Part shown: positions 6,348 to 14,200 of the stretch, piece by piece | Numbering within the stretch: position 1 is the first letter of the stretch | Layout of the letters: the number at the start of each line of letters is the position of its first letter | DNA from: Oscillospiraceae bacterium | GTDB lineage: Bacteria; Bacillota; Clostridia; Saccharofermentanales; Fastidiosipilaceae | Length of the DNA stretch: 18,604 nt | Reading direction: 5' to 3' | Assembly: GCA_029983685.1 (NCBI GenBank) | Contig: JASBZA010000020.1 | Location: forward strand, 1-18,604 | Notes under the pieces: generated by a model | Told to the model about the DNA's origin: nothing | Databases searched by the model: none | Seen by the model: the letters and a program-made list of their open reading frames with translations, nothing else | Made by a program: the position numbers and the translations under genes

Positions 6348-8235
6348 AGAAGAACCACTTCCTTTTGCCTTCTTCAGCAATATGCTTGCGGCGGAAGATA
6401 AGGCCTAAGGTTAGAGAGAGCAGGGCCAAGACGACCGTTACAATAGATGGCCAAATTGGCTTAGCCCAAGTTAAAAGAATAAAGAGCAAGGGCAAGAGCG
6501 CCAAGCCTATAGAAGAGAGATTAAAAAGGGCGCCTCGGGCTCTGAACTCGCTTGAAACAGCCATGACGATTTCTCCGGCGATAATGGATCCGGAAAAAAT
6601 ACCCGGTAAGGCCCAAGAGATAGACCAGCCCCGGAAGCCAGAAGCAAAATCGATAGCGACCGCACCCAGGGATAAAATCATGCTTTGTAAGGTGACCAGC
6701 CAGACGGGATTATGGCGGTTTCTTAGGATGCCTGTTACCACTAGAACTACAGTGAGGAGGGCAAGGGCAACCGGAGCGTAAGAGAAGTGAATGAGGTCCA
6801 GGGCGTAAAGGACAAGGTATAAGAAGCTACTTCCCAGTGTGCCGAAGAGCAAGATAGCTGTTGCCAGGGGATAATTCTGTCTCACGGGAATAGGCGGATA
6901 GGGATGGGATTCGGCTTTTGAGTTTTCTTTTCCTTCATAAGAACGATAGAGCTCTTCCGGCTCCAGACCTTCTTCAGCCAAAATATCCAAAAAGGCTTCC
7001 TGGAAGAGTGTAGAAGCCAAGGGACTATTTATGGTCAGAGTCAAACTATCTTCGTAACTAATAATGGACACTTGAGGTCTTACAGCCGAACTTAGGATAA
7101 TCATATGGTCTACCATATGGTTCATAGTCGGATGGAGAGGGAAGCTGCCTAGATTGGTGATAGCGCCGGTAATACTTAGATTATTAAAGCTGTTGATGAG
7201 CCTTAAGCCGACATCTTTTACGTAGAGAGGGAGTAAACGGATAGGCAAGGATTTCTCAAAGTGGACCAGGGTACGGACCTTGCTGTCTAGATAATCCTTA
7301 CCGGAGCTTTGCTTGAGAATAGGGCCGATCGTTTGGCAAATACTTTGAGTGGATGCTTCTTGGCCGGCTTTGAAGGTAAAGGGCAGCATAACGGTGGCGA
7401 AGAAGTTTCGCACGGTTTGGTTGGGATAGAGACGGCGGAGGTCCACAGGGCAGGATAAGACGATTTTCTGATCCTTTTTTGCCCGCTTTTTGGCAGGAAG
7501 TGCCCTATACAAGGCCTTCATGAAAAGGGCAGATAAATAGGTGGTAAGTGAGGCCCCGGAAGCTTTGGCCTTCTGAAGTGCCGGTTTTAGAGGGAGGCTT
7601 ACTTCGACGATGTTTTGTCTGGCGTCCGGTGTTATGGGCCCCTTAACACGACTAATGCTGCCTCGGTCCTGGCCCAGGTCCAGGGGCCTTCGGTTTTTCT
7701 TTTGGGCGAAGAAAGTAATAAAAGAATCTTCCTTAGCGGGAACAGGATCCGTGGAGGGAAGAGGGATAGGAAGGGGCCGGTTCAAGCTTTTGAAATATAA
7801 ATCGCCGTAGTAGAGCAGCAAGGCCTGGAAAAAGGTCATAGCTCCGGACCCGTCGGACAGGGCATGGAAAACCTCCAGATGGATACGGTTTTCTCTGTAT
7901 AAAACGCGAAAGAGCAGGCCTCTGTAGCCTGAGCGATAAATCTGAGCGCAGGGTATTGCGTTTTCTTCCTCGACTTGAGGCTGTAAAGTAGTGTCTTCCA
8001 TGAAATACCAGAAGAGACCGCGCCTGATAGTGGCATGGTAGAGTGGGAATTTAGGATAGACCAGGTCCAAGGCTTCCTGAAGCAGATCGGGTCTTACCCG
8101 GTCTTTAAGACAGGCTGTTAGGCGGAAGACCTTGGTGTCTGCGGAAGTCATGGTGGACAGGAAAATCTTGCCGGCATTATCCAGGCCTAGCCAGGATCTC
8201 TTAAAAGGTCTTTCTGAAGGTCGTTCAAAAGCCAT
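6346..8235 (-). CDS. Condensation-fold O-acyltransferase with six-helix membrane tail (alcohol acetyltransferase-like / DUF6320)
   Basis: A 629-residue two-part protein. Residues 1 to about 430 resemble the CoA-dependent acyltransferase/condensation fold (alcohol acetyltransferase, wax-ester synthase, Pap-like). The HxxxD catalytic motif is HALSDG (124-129), and a later DLR plus SFNNLSITGAITNLG region (348-363) is typical of the second half of the fold. Residues about 455-613 hold six predicted transmembrane helices (near 456-480, 486-503, 511-530, 541-560, 573-590 and 594-613), matching the DUF6320 tail as I recall it. It would esterify a hydroxyl acceptor at the inner face of the membrane; acceptor and acyl donor are unknown. 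Last gene of a three-gene operon, three bases after the HSL-type hydrolase, with only a weak AGAGAAG ribosome binding site, so translational coupling is likely. Confidence 0.75.
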   Translation of the reverse strand: MAFERPSERPFKRSWLGLDNAGKIFLSTMTSADTKVFRLTACLKDRVRPDLLQEALDLVYPKFPLYHATIRRGLFWYFMEDTTLQPQVEEENAIPCAQIYRSGYRGLLFRVLYRENRIHLEVFHALSDGSGAMTFFQALLLYYGDLYFKSLNRPLPIPLPSTDPVPAKEDSFITFFAQKKNRRPLDLGQDRGSISRVKGPITPDARQNIVEVSLPLKPALQKAKASGASLTTYLSALFMKALYRALPAKKRAKKDQKIVLSCPVDLRRLYPNQTVRNFFATVMLPFTFKAGQEASTQSICQTIGPILKQSSGKDYLDSKVRTLVHFEKSLPIRLLPLYVKDVGLRLINSFNNLSITGAITNLGSFPLHPTMNHMVDHMIILSSAVRPQVSIISYEDSLTLTINSPLASTLFQEAFLDILAEEGLEPEELYRSYEGKENSKAESHPYPPIPVRQNYPLATAILLFGTLGSSFLYLVLYALDLIHFSYAPVALALLTVVLVVTGILRNRHNPVWLVTLQSMILSLGAVAIDFASGFRGWSISWALPGIFSGSIIAGEIVMAVSSEFRARGALFNLSSIGLALLPLLFILLTWAKPIWPSIVTVVLALLSLTLGLIFRRKHIAEEGKRKWFF

Positions 8236-8238
8236 AGG

Positions 8239-9297
8239 CTAATTCTTCTCTTTGGTGAAATCTGCAGTCGGATTAGAGCTTAGTTCGTCTTGGATGCGTT
8301 CTATGAATTTTTTTATTTTTTCAAAAGTTTGGGTCTGAGGCTGAGGAAAGAAGGAGCCTTTGTCAAAAAATCCGTGCGGTACATCGCGTATGATGCCGGC
8401 TTCGACATCTACACCGGCTCGGGCCAGGCAGAAGGCATAGTAAAGGCCTTCATCGCGGAGCGGGTCGTGTTCGGCCGTAAGAATGAGCGAGGCAGGTATG
8501 GCCTCTAGCAGGTCTTCATTCTTCATAAGAAGAGGGGAGACATTAGGGTCCTTGGTCAGAAGTGAATCGTCTTCTAAGTAGAGATCATAGTAGTCTCTCA
8601 TATTCTGCAAGGTCAGCCCGAAGCCGGTATGCTTTTCCCATAAAGAGGGGAAGGGACCTTCTTGGGCGAAATCATCCGAATAATCGTAGCCCAAAGCCGG
8701 GTAAAGTAGGATAAGCCCATTGGGTTTCAGAACGTTTTTCTCGTCTCCATGGAGCAGGCACTGATTGGTGAGTTTCTGAGCGACCACTGTGGCCAGGTTG
8801 CCGCCGGCCGAATCCCCCATAAGAAAAACCGGGTAGGGGCCGGGGACATTATTTTCTTCATGAAAGTAGTAGAGGATTTCTTGGGCCACTTCATAACAAT
8901 CATCCAGGCCGGCCGGATAGGGATTTTCGGGAGCCAAACGATAATCAACTGATAAAACAACACGTTTCGTATACTCACTTAGGTCCAGGCAAACCTCCGT
9001 ATAGGTATCGACATTACCGGTGACATATCCTCCACCGTGAAAAAAGAGAATGATGCCGGCTTTGCGGTCCGAAGGATTCTTAGGAGCGAAAACGCGTATA
9101 GGGATATGGGACTCCGATTGGTCCGACAATAGGTAGCTATCTAAAAGATAATAATTTTCTGTACTGCTTTCTTCGTCAAACTCTTCCGGTGAGGAAGACA
9201 TGGCTTCCTGGGCACGCCTTATGCGGTCGTAATTGCGTTTGACGTCAAAAATCGGTAAGGACCTCAGGCGTAGGCCCAGTTGAATTAAGGGGTGCAT
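8239..9297 (-). CDS. Alpha/beta hydrolase, hormone-sensitive-lipase (HSL) family esterase
   Basis: A 352-residue esterase. HGGGY (87-91) is the HSL oxyanion-hole signature, GDSAGG (161-166) holds nucleophile Ser163, and Asp278 (EHDPLRDEG) and His308 (VPHGF) complete the triad. HSL-family enzymes cleave short- to medium-chain acyl esters. The N-terminal 50 residues form a mobile cap-type segment; no signal peptide is seen. The start is supported by GGAGG inside the last codons of the upstream gene, which it overlaps by 13 bases. Lying between a phosphatase-like gene and a membrane acyltransferase, it may deacylate or transfer acyl groups on the same metabolite; this is inference. Confidence 0.88.
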   Translation of the reverse strand: MHPLIQLGLRLRSLPIFDVKRNYDRIRRAQEAMSSSPEEFDEESSTENYYLLDSYLLSDQSESHIPIRVFAPKNPSDRKAGIILFFHGGGYVTGNVDTYTEVCLDLSEYTKRVVLSVDYRLAPENPYPAGLDDCYEVAQEILYYFHEENNVPGPYPVFLMGDSAGGNLATVVAQKLTNQCLLHGDEKNVLKPNGLILLYPALGYDYSDDFAQEGPFPSLWEKHTGFGLTLQNMRDYYDLYLEDDSLLTKDPNVSPLLMKNEDLLEAIPASLILTAEHDPLRDEGLYYAFCLARAGVDVEAGIIRDVPHGFFDKGSFFPQPQTQTFEKIKKFIERIQDELSSNPTADFTKEKN

Positions 9298-10166
9298 CGT
9301 TCTACCTCCATTTTATAAGCTTGGCTGATATCGGCGAAGACCTTGGGGGTGCCGAAAAAGAAATTATGGTAGGAGTCAAGGCCTAAGGGAGAACCGTCCA
9401 ACTGGCAGAGGACCAGGCCCAGCTCTTCGGCAAAGAGGAAGAAGGGGGCAAAGTCCCAGGGACCGCCGCTGTAGCTCATGAAGGCTTTATAATGGCCCCG
9501 GATGACTTTGATGCCATCCACACCGCTCGAGCCTTGGCGGCGGATTTCGAAAGCTTCTGTTATAAGATGGTCCACAAAGTCAGGGTAATAGCGGTAGAGC
9601 CTGCGGAGGTCAAAACTGATTAGAGACTCTCTAAGTTCCATATCTTCTACGGGCAGGAGTTTCTCTTCCGTGAAAGGGCGGTCAGATAGTTTCTTGTAGT
9701 CCTCTTCCGTAGCTCGGCCGGCCCAAGTTCTGTGGAAGGCACCTTGGCCACGAATCGCATAGAATAGCTCGCCTGTAGGGGGGAGGAAAATATAAGACAG
9801 ATAGGGCACACCCTTATCGAAAAAGGCAATGAGCGTACAGTAGTTGTCCGCTTGTTTGACGAAATTAGTGGTTCCGTCGATGGGGTCTAAGACCCAGAGG
9901 CGGCGGAGGTCTGCCATCTTAGCTTTAGGGTTTTGGTCCGGCAAGGTTGGCGACGGGTCGTAGTGCTCTTCGCCAAGCATGGCATCGTCCGGGAAGTTTT
10001 TGCTAATCTGCTCCATGAGGTAGTCTTCGATGGCCTTGTCGACTACGGTTACCAGGTCTCGGTGATTGGACTTGGTGACGACATTCAAGACTTTATTCTC
10101 CTCTATGATCGTATCAATCCCGTCCAAAAGTGACAGGACGAAGCGGTGTTCTTTTTCGAATTTCAT
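9285..10166 (-). CDS. Inositol monophosphatase family protein
   Basis: A Mg2+-dependent sugar- or polyol-phosphate phosphatase of the IMPase/CysQ/FBPase fold, 293 residues with the start used here. The metal-binding motifs are present: LGEEH (64-68), DPIDGTTNFV (94-103) and GPWDFAPF (235-242). Substrate is not predictable from sequence; members act on inositol phosphate, fructose bisphosphate or PAP. An upstream in-frame ATG at 10217 is rejected because an extended -10 promoter (TGCTATAAT) overlaps codons 4-6 of that extension. The only reading start after the predicted transcription start is 10166, preceded by GAAGGAG, although that spacing (14 bases) is longer than usual. First gene of the operon with the HSL esterase and the acyltransferase. 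Confidence 0.87.
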   Translation of the reverse strand: MKFEKEHRFVLSLLDGIDTIIEENKVLNVVTKSNHRDLVTVVDKAIEDYLMEQISKNFPDDAMLGEEHYDPSPTLPDQNPKAKMADLRRLWVLDPIDGTTNFVKQADNYCTLIAFFDKGVPYLSYIFLPPTGELFYAIRGQGAFHRTWAGRATEEDYKKLSDRPFTEEKLLPVEDMELRESLISFDLRRLYRYYPDFVDHLITEAFEIRRQGSSGVDGIKVIRGHYKAFMSYSGGPWDFAPFFLFAEELGLVLCQLDGSPLGLDSYHNFFFGTPKVFADISQAYKMEVERCTP

Positions 10167-10200
10167 ATGGGTTTTACCAGCTCCTTCTTCAATTGAATGC

Positions 10201-10229
10201 ATTATAGCAAAGACCACTGATTAATATGG
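10201..10229 (-). promoter_or_regulatory. Extended -10 promoter of the IMPase-esterase-acyltransferase operon
   Basis: The minus strand reads TGCTATAAT, with TATAAT at 10206-10201. The TGn extension compensates for a weak -35 (CCATAT). Transcription should begin near 10194, which rules out start codons at 10217 and 10202. Confidence 0.65.
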
Positions 10230-10262
10230 TTTTATAGGGCTAAAATAAGGCCATTTTGTGCA

Positions 10263-10290
10263 TTGCCACTTTCTACCGGTCTGCTAAAAT
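10263..10290 (+). promoter_or_regulatory. Promoter for the MFS gene
   Basis: TTGCCA (10263-10268), a 16-base spacer ending in TGC, and TAAAAT (10285-10290). Both hexamers match five of six consensus positions and the -10 carries a TGn extension. The predicted transcription start (10297-10299) coincides with the ATG at 10299. Confidence 0.65.
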
Positions 10291-10298
10291 ACGGGACC

Positions 10299-11588
10299 AT
10301 GAGAGCTAAAGTACATGCATATTTCCTGAATAATCCCTTGTGGCAAAGCCTTTTTCAGTTGAAGGGCAATACCAGAGTAGCTGTTTTTCTCCAGCCCCTC
10401 TGGGCGGTCGCATTTACGCTTTACTCCCCCTACTTGCCCGTCTACATGAGTGCGATGGGCCTTAGCGACTTCGAAATAGGTGCCGTAACGGCAGCAGGGC
10501 TCTTTATCCAGTTTGTGGCGGCTTTTTTTGGAGGTATTGTTTCGGAGCACCTGGGCAGGCGGCGGACGGTCCTTGTTTTTGACCTCCTCTGCTGGAGTCT
10601 TCCCATGGTCCTTTATTTTTTGGCCGATAATTATGCTGTGTTCATGGCCGCATCACTTCTTTCCGGCCTTTGTCAGATTTCTAACGGGTCTTGGTCCAGC
10701 CTTTTGATGGAAGATGCCGATCGGACGCAGCTCGTTTATGTCTTTACTTGGATGCAGATAGCGGGATATGTTGCCGTCTTCTTCGCACCTCTGGCCGCTT
10801 GGCTAATCGGCCAGCAGGGCCTGGTCTGGGGTACCCGTATTCTCTTATTATTTGCTGCGGTCTCTATGACGGCCAAATGCCTACTTTTTTTCTTTTTAAC
10901 CCATGACGAAGCCGGTCCGGCCAAAGTCCGCTTCCTAGGTCCGGGCAGCCTGTCTCAGTTTAAGAAGTTCGGCCCTACGGTTACAAACATGTGGGCCAGA
11001 AAACCTATCCGATTTATCTGGGTGGTCATGGTTTTATACCAGTCGGCCCTGACCTTTTCCGGAACGTATTTTGGTATTTACATTACTGAGAACCTGGGTG
11101 TGTCGCCGGTCTTCCTATCCTACTTCCCGATGATTCGTGCCCTCATGAGTTTCCTTTTGACTTTCCTGGTTCAGACCAGACTGAACCGACTCCCCTTTAA
11201 GATTCCTTTTGGCCTGGGACTGGGTCTCTACCTCCTAGGGCAGATCCTTCTCCTGGTCGCTCCGTTCACACCTGCCGGCCTTATCTTACCCCTGTTGATT
11301 TTCTATACGCTTACAGAAGCCTTGGGCGCCGCCTTAGTCTTACCGCAGAGAGACGCTTTCCTAAATAATGCTTTAGACGACACTAACCGCATCTGGGAAT
11401 TGTCTATGGTAAACGCCATGGTTGTCCTGGTAGCGGCCCTAAGTAGCTTAGTCGGAGCCCGCTTGGTTCAGCAGTTCCGCCAAGGCGCCTTTATTCTGGC
11501 CCTGCTAGGCCATACGATTAGTCTTTTAGCTACGTTCTTTTATCCGATTTCAGACAAAGAAGAGGCTAATATTAACCCGGCGCTCTAA
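10299..11588 (+). CDS. Major facilitator superfamily transporter
   Basis: A polytopic membrane protein of about 429 residues with about 12 hydrophobic helices, e.g. VAVFLQPLWAVAFTLYSPYL, AVFMAASLLSGLCQIS and a C-terminal LVQQFRQGAFILALLGHTISLLATFF. The loop GGIVSEHLGRRR (78-89) is the MFS motif A between helices 2 and 3, with Glu for the usual Asp. Such proteins exchange or export small solutes by proton coupling; the substrate is unknown. A TTG at 10263 would extend the frame by 12 codons but lies inside the -35 box, so I use ATG 10299, which has no clear ribosome binding site and sits at the predicted transcription start. Divergent from the IMPase operon across a compact double promoter, which may indicate related function or shared control. 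Confidence 0.85.
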   Translation: MRAKVHAYFLNNPLWQSLFQLKGNTRVAVFLQPLWAVAFTLYSPYLPVYMSAMGLSDFEIGAVTAAGLFIQFVAAFFGGIVSEHLGRRRTVLVFDLLCWSLPMVLYFLADNYAVFMAASLLSGLCQISNGSWSSLLMEDADRTQLVYVFTWMQIAGYVAVFFAPLAAWLIGQQGLVWGTRILLLFAAVSMTAKCLLFFFLTHDEAGPAKVRFLGPGSLSQFKKFGPTVTNMWARKPIRFIWVVMVLYQSALTFSGTYFGIYITENLGVSPVFLSYFPMIRALMSFLLTFLVQTRLNRLPFKIPFGLGLGLYLLGQILLLVAPFTPAGLILPLLIFYTLTEALGAALVLPQRDAFLNNALDDTNRIWELSMVNAMVVLVAALSSLVGARLVQQFRQGAFILALLGHTISLLATFFYPISDKEEANINPAL

Positions 11589-11622
11589 AGTTAGCTATTC
11601 CTGATACATGTGATCCCAAACC

Positions 11623-11653
11623 TAGGCATTATGCTCCGATCGTGCGATAATGC
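11623..11653 (+). promoter_or_regulatory. feoB promoter with an overlapping inverted repeat (candidate operator)
   Basis: TAGGCA (11623-11628), 17 bases, then GATAAT (11646-11651) with a TGC extension. A perfect 7-bp inverted repeat, GCATTAT (11626-11632) and ATAATGC (11647-11653), has its half-sites 21 bp apart centre to centre, about two helical turns, bracketing the promoter spacer. GATAAT/ATTAT half-sites resemble Fur-box hexamers, but the array is not a standard Fur or DtxR box. Confidence 0.45.
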
Positions 11654-11693
11654 ATACGACTTAGCCCTAGCTCACTTCAAAGGAGTGTGTGCA

Positions 11694-14120
11694 ATGCCTG
11701 ACAGATTGGAACAAAATCAATTCACCCCCTTACGTTTAGACCGGCTGGATATCGGCCAGAGAGGACGCATTCTTACCGTGGGTGGTGACAATGTCGCCTT
11801 ACGTCAACATATGTTAGATATGGGACTGATTCCGGGGACTGTGGTCGAAGTGACCCGTTTTGCCCCCTTGGGTGACCCCATGCAAATTAAGCTACATTCT
11901 TTTGCTTTGACTTTGCGTCTGGAAGAGGCAAGCAAGCTGGAAGTTGAGCTCCTGGAAAAGAAAGATTTAGAAGAGGCTGAAAAAGAGAAGACGCGGGGTA
12001 AGATTTCTCTAAGGCCGGAGGAAGACCATCCGGGTTTAGGTGAAGGCGGTAAGTACCATGTGAAGGCGGACGAAAATCCTTTGTCCGAAGGCACACTCCT
12101 AACCTTTGCTTTGGCCGGTAACCAAAACGCCGGTAAGACAACCTTGTTTAATCAGATCACCGGGTCCAACCAGCATGTGGGAAACTTCCCCGGTGTCACG
12201 GTGGACCGAAAAAGTGCCTCTATCAGGGGCTACGATAACACGGAAGTGACCGACTTGCCGGGGATATACTCCCTGTCGCCTTATTCGGGCGAGGAAGTGA
12301 TTTCCCGTGAATTCATCCTGCACGAAAAACCTAAGTGCATCATAAATATCGTTGATGCAACCAATCTGGAAAGAAACCTCTATCTGACCATGCAGCTTAT
12401 GGAGTTGGAAGTCCCTATGGTGTTAGCCCTCAATATGATGGACGAAGTCCAGAAGAACGGGGGGACGGTGGATATCAATAGGATGGAGGATGCTTTAGGC
12501 ATACCGGTCGTCCCGATTGCAGCTGTGAAAAACGAGGGCGTGGATGAACTCTTGAGCCATGCCATCCATGTTGCCCACTACCAGGAGAAGCCCGGCCGAC
12601 AAGACTTTTGCAAGGCCGATGAGGCAGGAGGAGCGGTCCATAGGGCCCTCCATGCCCTGATGTATGTCATAGAAGACCATGCCCAAGAAGTTGGTATTCC
12701 CTGCCGTTTTGCAGCGACAAAATTGGCCGAGAATGACACTCTGGTGAAGGAAGCTCTTAAGCTCGATCCCAAAGAAGAAGAGGCCGTTGAACTTATTCTC
12801 CAGCAAATGGAACATGAAAGAGGCCTGGACCGGGTGGCGGCAATAGCGGATATGCGTTATCGCTTTATAGGAGACCTGGTCAACTTGACGGTGACAGAGC
12901 CTCCGGCAGATACGGTGGATGACAAGACTAAAACGTACGGATTTAGTCATCGAATGGACCGTGTTTTAACGGGCAAGTACACGGCTTTACCGATTTTTAT
13001 TATGGCCATGGCGGTGGTGTTTTGGCTTACCTTTGACGTAATCGGAGGCCGACTGCAGCGATTCTTTGAAATGGGTCTGGGCAAGCTGGCCCAGTGGCTG
13101 GGCCAAGGTCTGGCCCAAGCCCAGGTTAGTCCGGTCCTCCAATCCTTGGTTATGGACGGCCTTTTTAAAGGAGTGGGGAGTGTCGTGAGTTTTCTTCCCA
13201 TCATCGTGACCTTGTTCTTTTTCCTTTCCTTATTAGAAGATACAGGCTACATGGCCCGAGTAGCCTTCGTGATTGACAAGGTTTTCCGTAAGTTCGGCTT
13301 GTCTGGCCGGAGCGTGGTGCCTCTCCTGATTGGTTTCGGCTGCACGGTACCGGCTGTTATGGCGACCCGGACCTTGCCGTCTGAGAGAGACCGCAAGATG
13401 ACCATATTGCTGACCCCTTTTATGTCCTGCTCGGCCAAACTTCCTATCTATGCTTTCTTTGCTCAAGCCTTTTTCCCGGACCATGCCGTCTGGGTAATGA
13501 TCGGCCTTTATATATTGGGCATTCTTTTGGCCATGGTGGTGGCTCTGATTCTTAAGAAGACCAGCTTCCAAGGCGAATCGGTACCTTTCGTGATGGAACT
13601 TCCCAACTACCGCGTACCGGGATTCAAAAACACGCTCCGCCTCCTTTGGGATAAGGCCAAAGACTTTCTGGAGAGGGCCTTTACAATCATCTTAATCGGC
13701 AGCCTGGTCATCTGGTTCTTACAAAGCTTTAATCACAGCTTGCAGTTGACTGCTTTGCCGGAAGAAAGCCTCTTGGCTAGCGTCGCCGGATTTATTGCCC
13801 CGATTTTTAAGCCCATGGGCTACGGTAACTGGCGGATTGTGACATCACTTTTGGCCGGCTTTATGGCCAAAGAAAGTGTCGTTTCTTCACTTAATATTTT
13901 ATATGGATCCATGGCTAATCTTATGGCCGACATCAGCGCCTTAAGTGCCTTCTCTTTGCTGGTTTTCTGCCTGCTTTACACCCCTTGTATTGCGGCTGTT
14001 TCGACAATCAAGCGGGAAATCGGCGGCAAGGAAACCCTGGGCCTGGTTTTATTCCAATGCGCCTTTGCCTGGCTTTGCTCCTTCATCGTCTACCTTATCG
14101 GATCACTCGTTTTAATGTGA
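11694..14120 (+). CDS. feoB: Fused FeoA-FeoB ferrous iron transporter
   Basis: An 808-residue Fe2+ importer of the cytoplasmic membrane. Residues about 10-86 are a FeoA (SH3-like) domain, usually a separate protein, followed by a charged linker (87-130). The FeoB G domain shows G1 GNQNAGKTT (142-150), G2 around PGVTV (166-170), G3 DLPG (187-190) and G4 NMMD (247-250). A helical GDI-like region follows, then the membrane part (about 430-808) with the conserved cysteine motifs GFGC (547-550), MSCSAKLP (577-584) and YTPC (762-765) thought to line the iron path. Start 11694 is set by AAAGGAG at 11679-11685; an upstream frame extension to 11610 would run through the promoter. No FeoC-like gene follows. 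Confidence 0.96.
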   Translation: MPDRLEQNQFTPLRLDRLDIGQRGRILTVGGDNVALRQHMLDMGLIPGTVVEVTRFAPLGDPMQIKLHSFALTLRLEEASKLEVELLEKKDLEEAEKEKTRGKISLRPEEDHPGLGEGGKYHVKADENPLSEGTLLTFALAGNQNAGKTTLFNQITGSNQHVGNFPGVTVDRKSASIRGYDNTEVTDLPGIYSLSPYSGEEVISREFILHEKPKCIINIVDATNLERNLYLTMQLMELEVPMVLALNMMDEVQKNGGTVDINRMEDALGIPVVPIAAVKNEGVDELLSHAIHVAHYQEKPGRQDFCKADEAGGAVHRALHALMYVIEDHAQEVGIPCRFAATKLAENDTLVKEALKLDPKEEEAVELILQQMEHERGLDRVAAIADMRYRFIGDLVNLTVTEPPADTVDDKTKTYGFSHRMDRVLTGKYTALPIFIMAMAVVFWLTFDVIGGRLQRFFEMGLGKLAQWLGQGLAQAQVSPVLQSLVMDGLFKGVGSVVSFLPIIVTLFFFLSLLEDTGYMARVAFVIDKVFRKFGLSGRSVVPLLIGFGCTVPAVMATRTLPSERDRKMTILLTPFMSCSAKLPIYAFFAQAFFPDHAVWVMIGLYILGILLAMVVALILKKTSFQGESVPFVMELPNYRVPGFKNTLRLLWDKAKDFLERAFTIILIGSLVIWFLQSFNHSLQLTALPEESLLASVAGFIAPIFKPMGYGNWRIVTSLLAGFMAKESVVSSLNILYGSMANLMADISALSAFSLLVFCLLYTPCIAAVSTIKREIGGKETLGLVLFQCAFAWLCSFIVYLIGSLVLM

Positions 14121-14144
14121 TTTTAATCAAATTCTAATCGGAAA

Positions 14145-14153
14145 TGGTATAAT
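14145..14153 (+). promoter_or_regulatory. Extended -10 promoter of the ABC transporter operon
   Basis: TGGTATAAT: perfect TATAAT at 14148-14153 with a TGn extension and no clear -35. It lies 47 bases before the ABC ATPase start and after the feoB stop, in a 80-base gap without a terminator hairpin. Confidence 0.6.
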
Positions 14154-14200
14154 AAGAACGATTGGTTCAATTTAAGCCTGATATATTGAGGAGTTCCTGT

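Noticed and set aside
7852..7866. Nonribosomal peptide synthetase condensation domain
   Set aside because: The HxxxD motif is shared by the wider acyltransferase fold; there are no adenylation or carrier domains nearby and the protein has a membrane tail.
8749..8952. Open frames on the opposite strand of the esterase and other genes
   Set aside because: They lack ribosome binding sites and recognisable domains and lie wholly within strongly supported genes.
10167..10217. Upstream ATG extension of the IMPase gene
   Set aside because: The extension contains the extended -10 box TGCTATAAT, and the predicted transcript begins after both upstream ATG codons.
10240..10256. AAAAT-AAGGCC-ATTTT inverted repeat upstream of the MFS gene as an operator
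   Set aside because: A five-base AT-only stem is expected by chance in an AT-rich intergenic region.
11610..11693. Frame extension of feoB to 11610
   Set aside because: It runs through the predicted promoter and inverted repeat; AAAGGAG plus ATG 11694 is the clear start.
14162..14200. TTG start for the ABC ATPase
   Set aside because: GAGGAG seven bases before ATG 14201 and homology starting at MQLEMCNIEKSFG support the later start.
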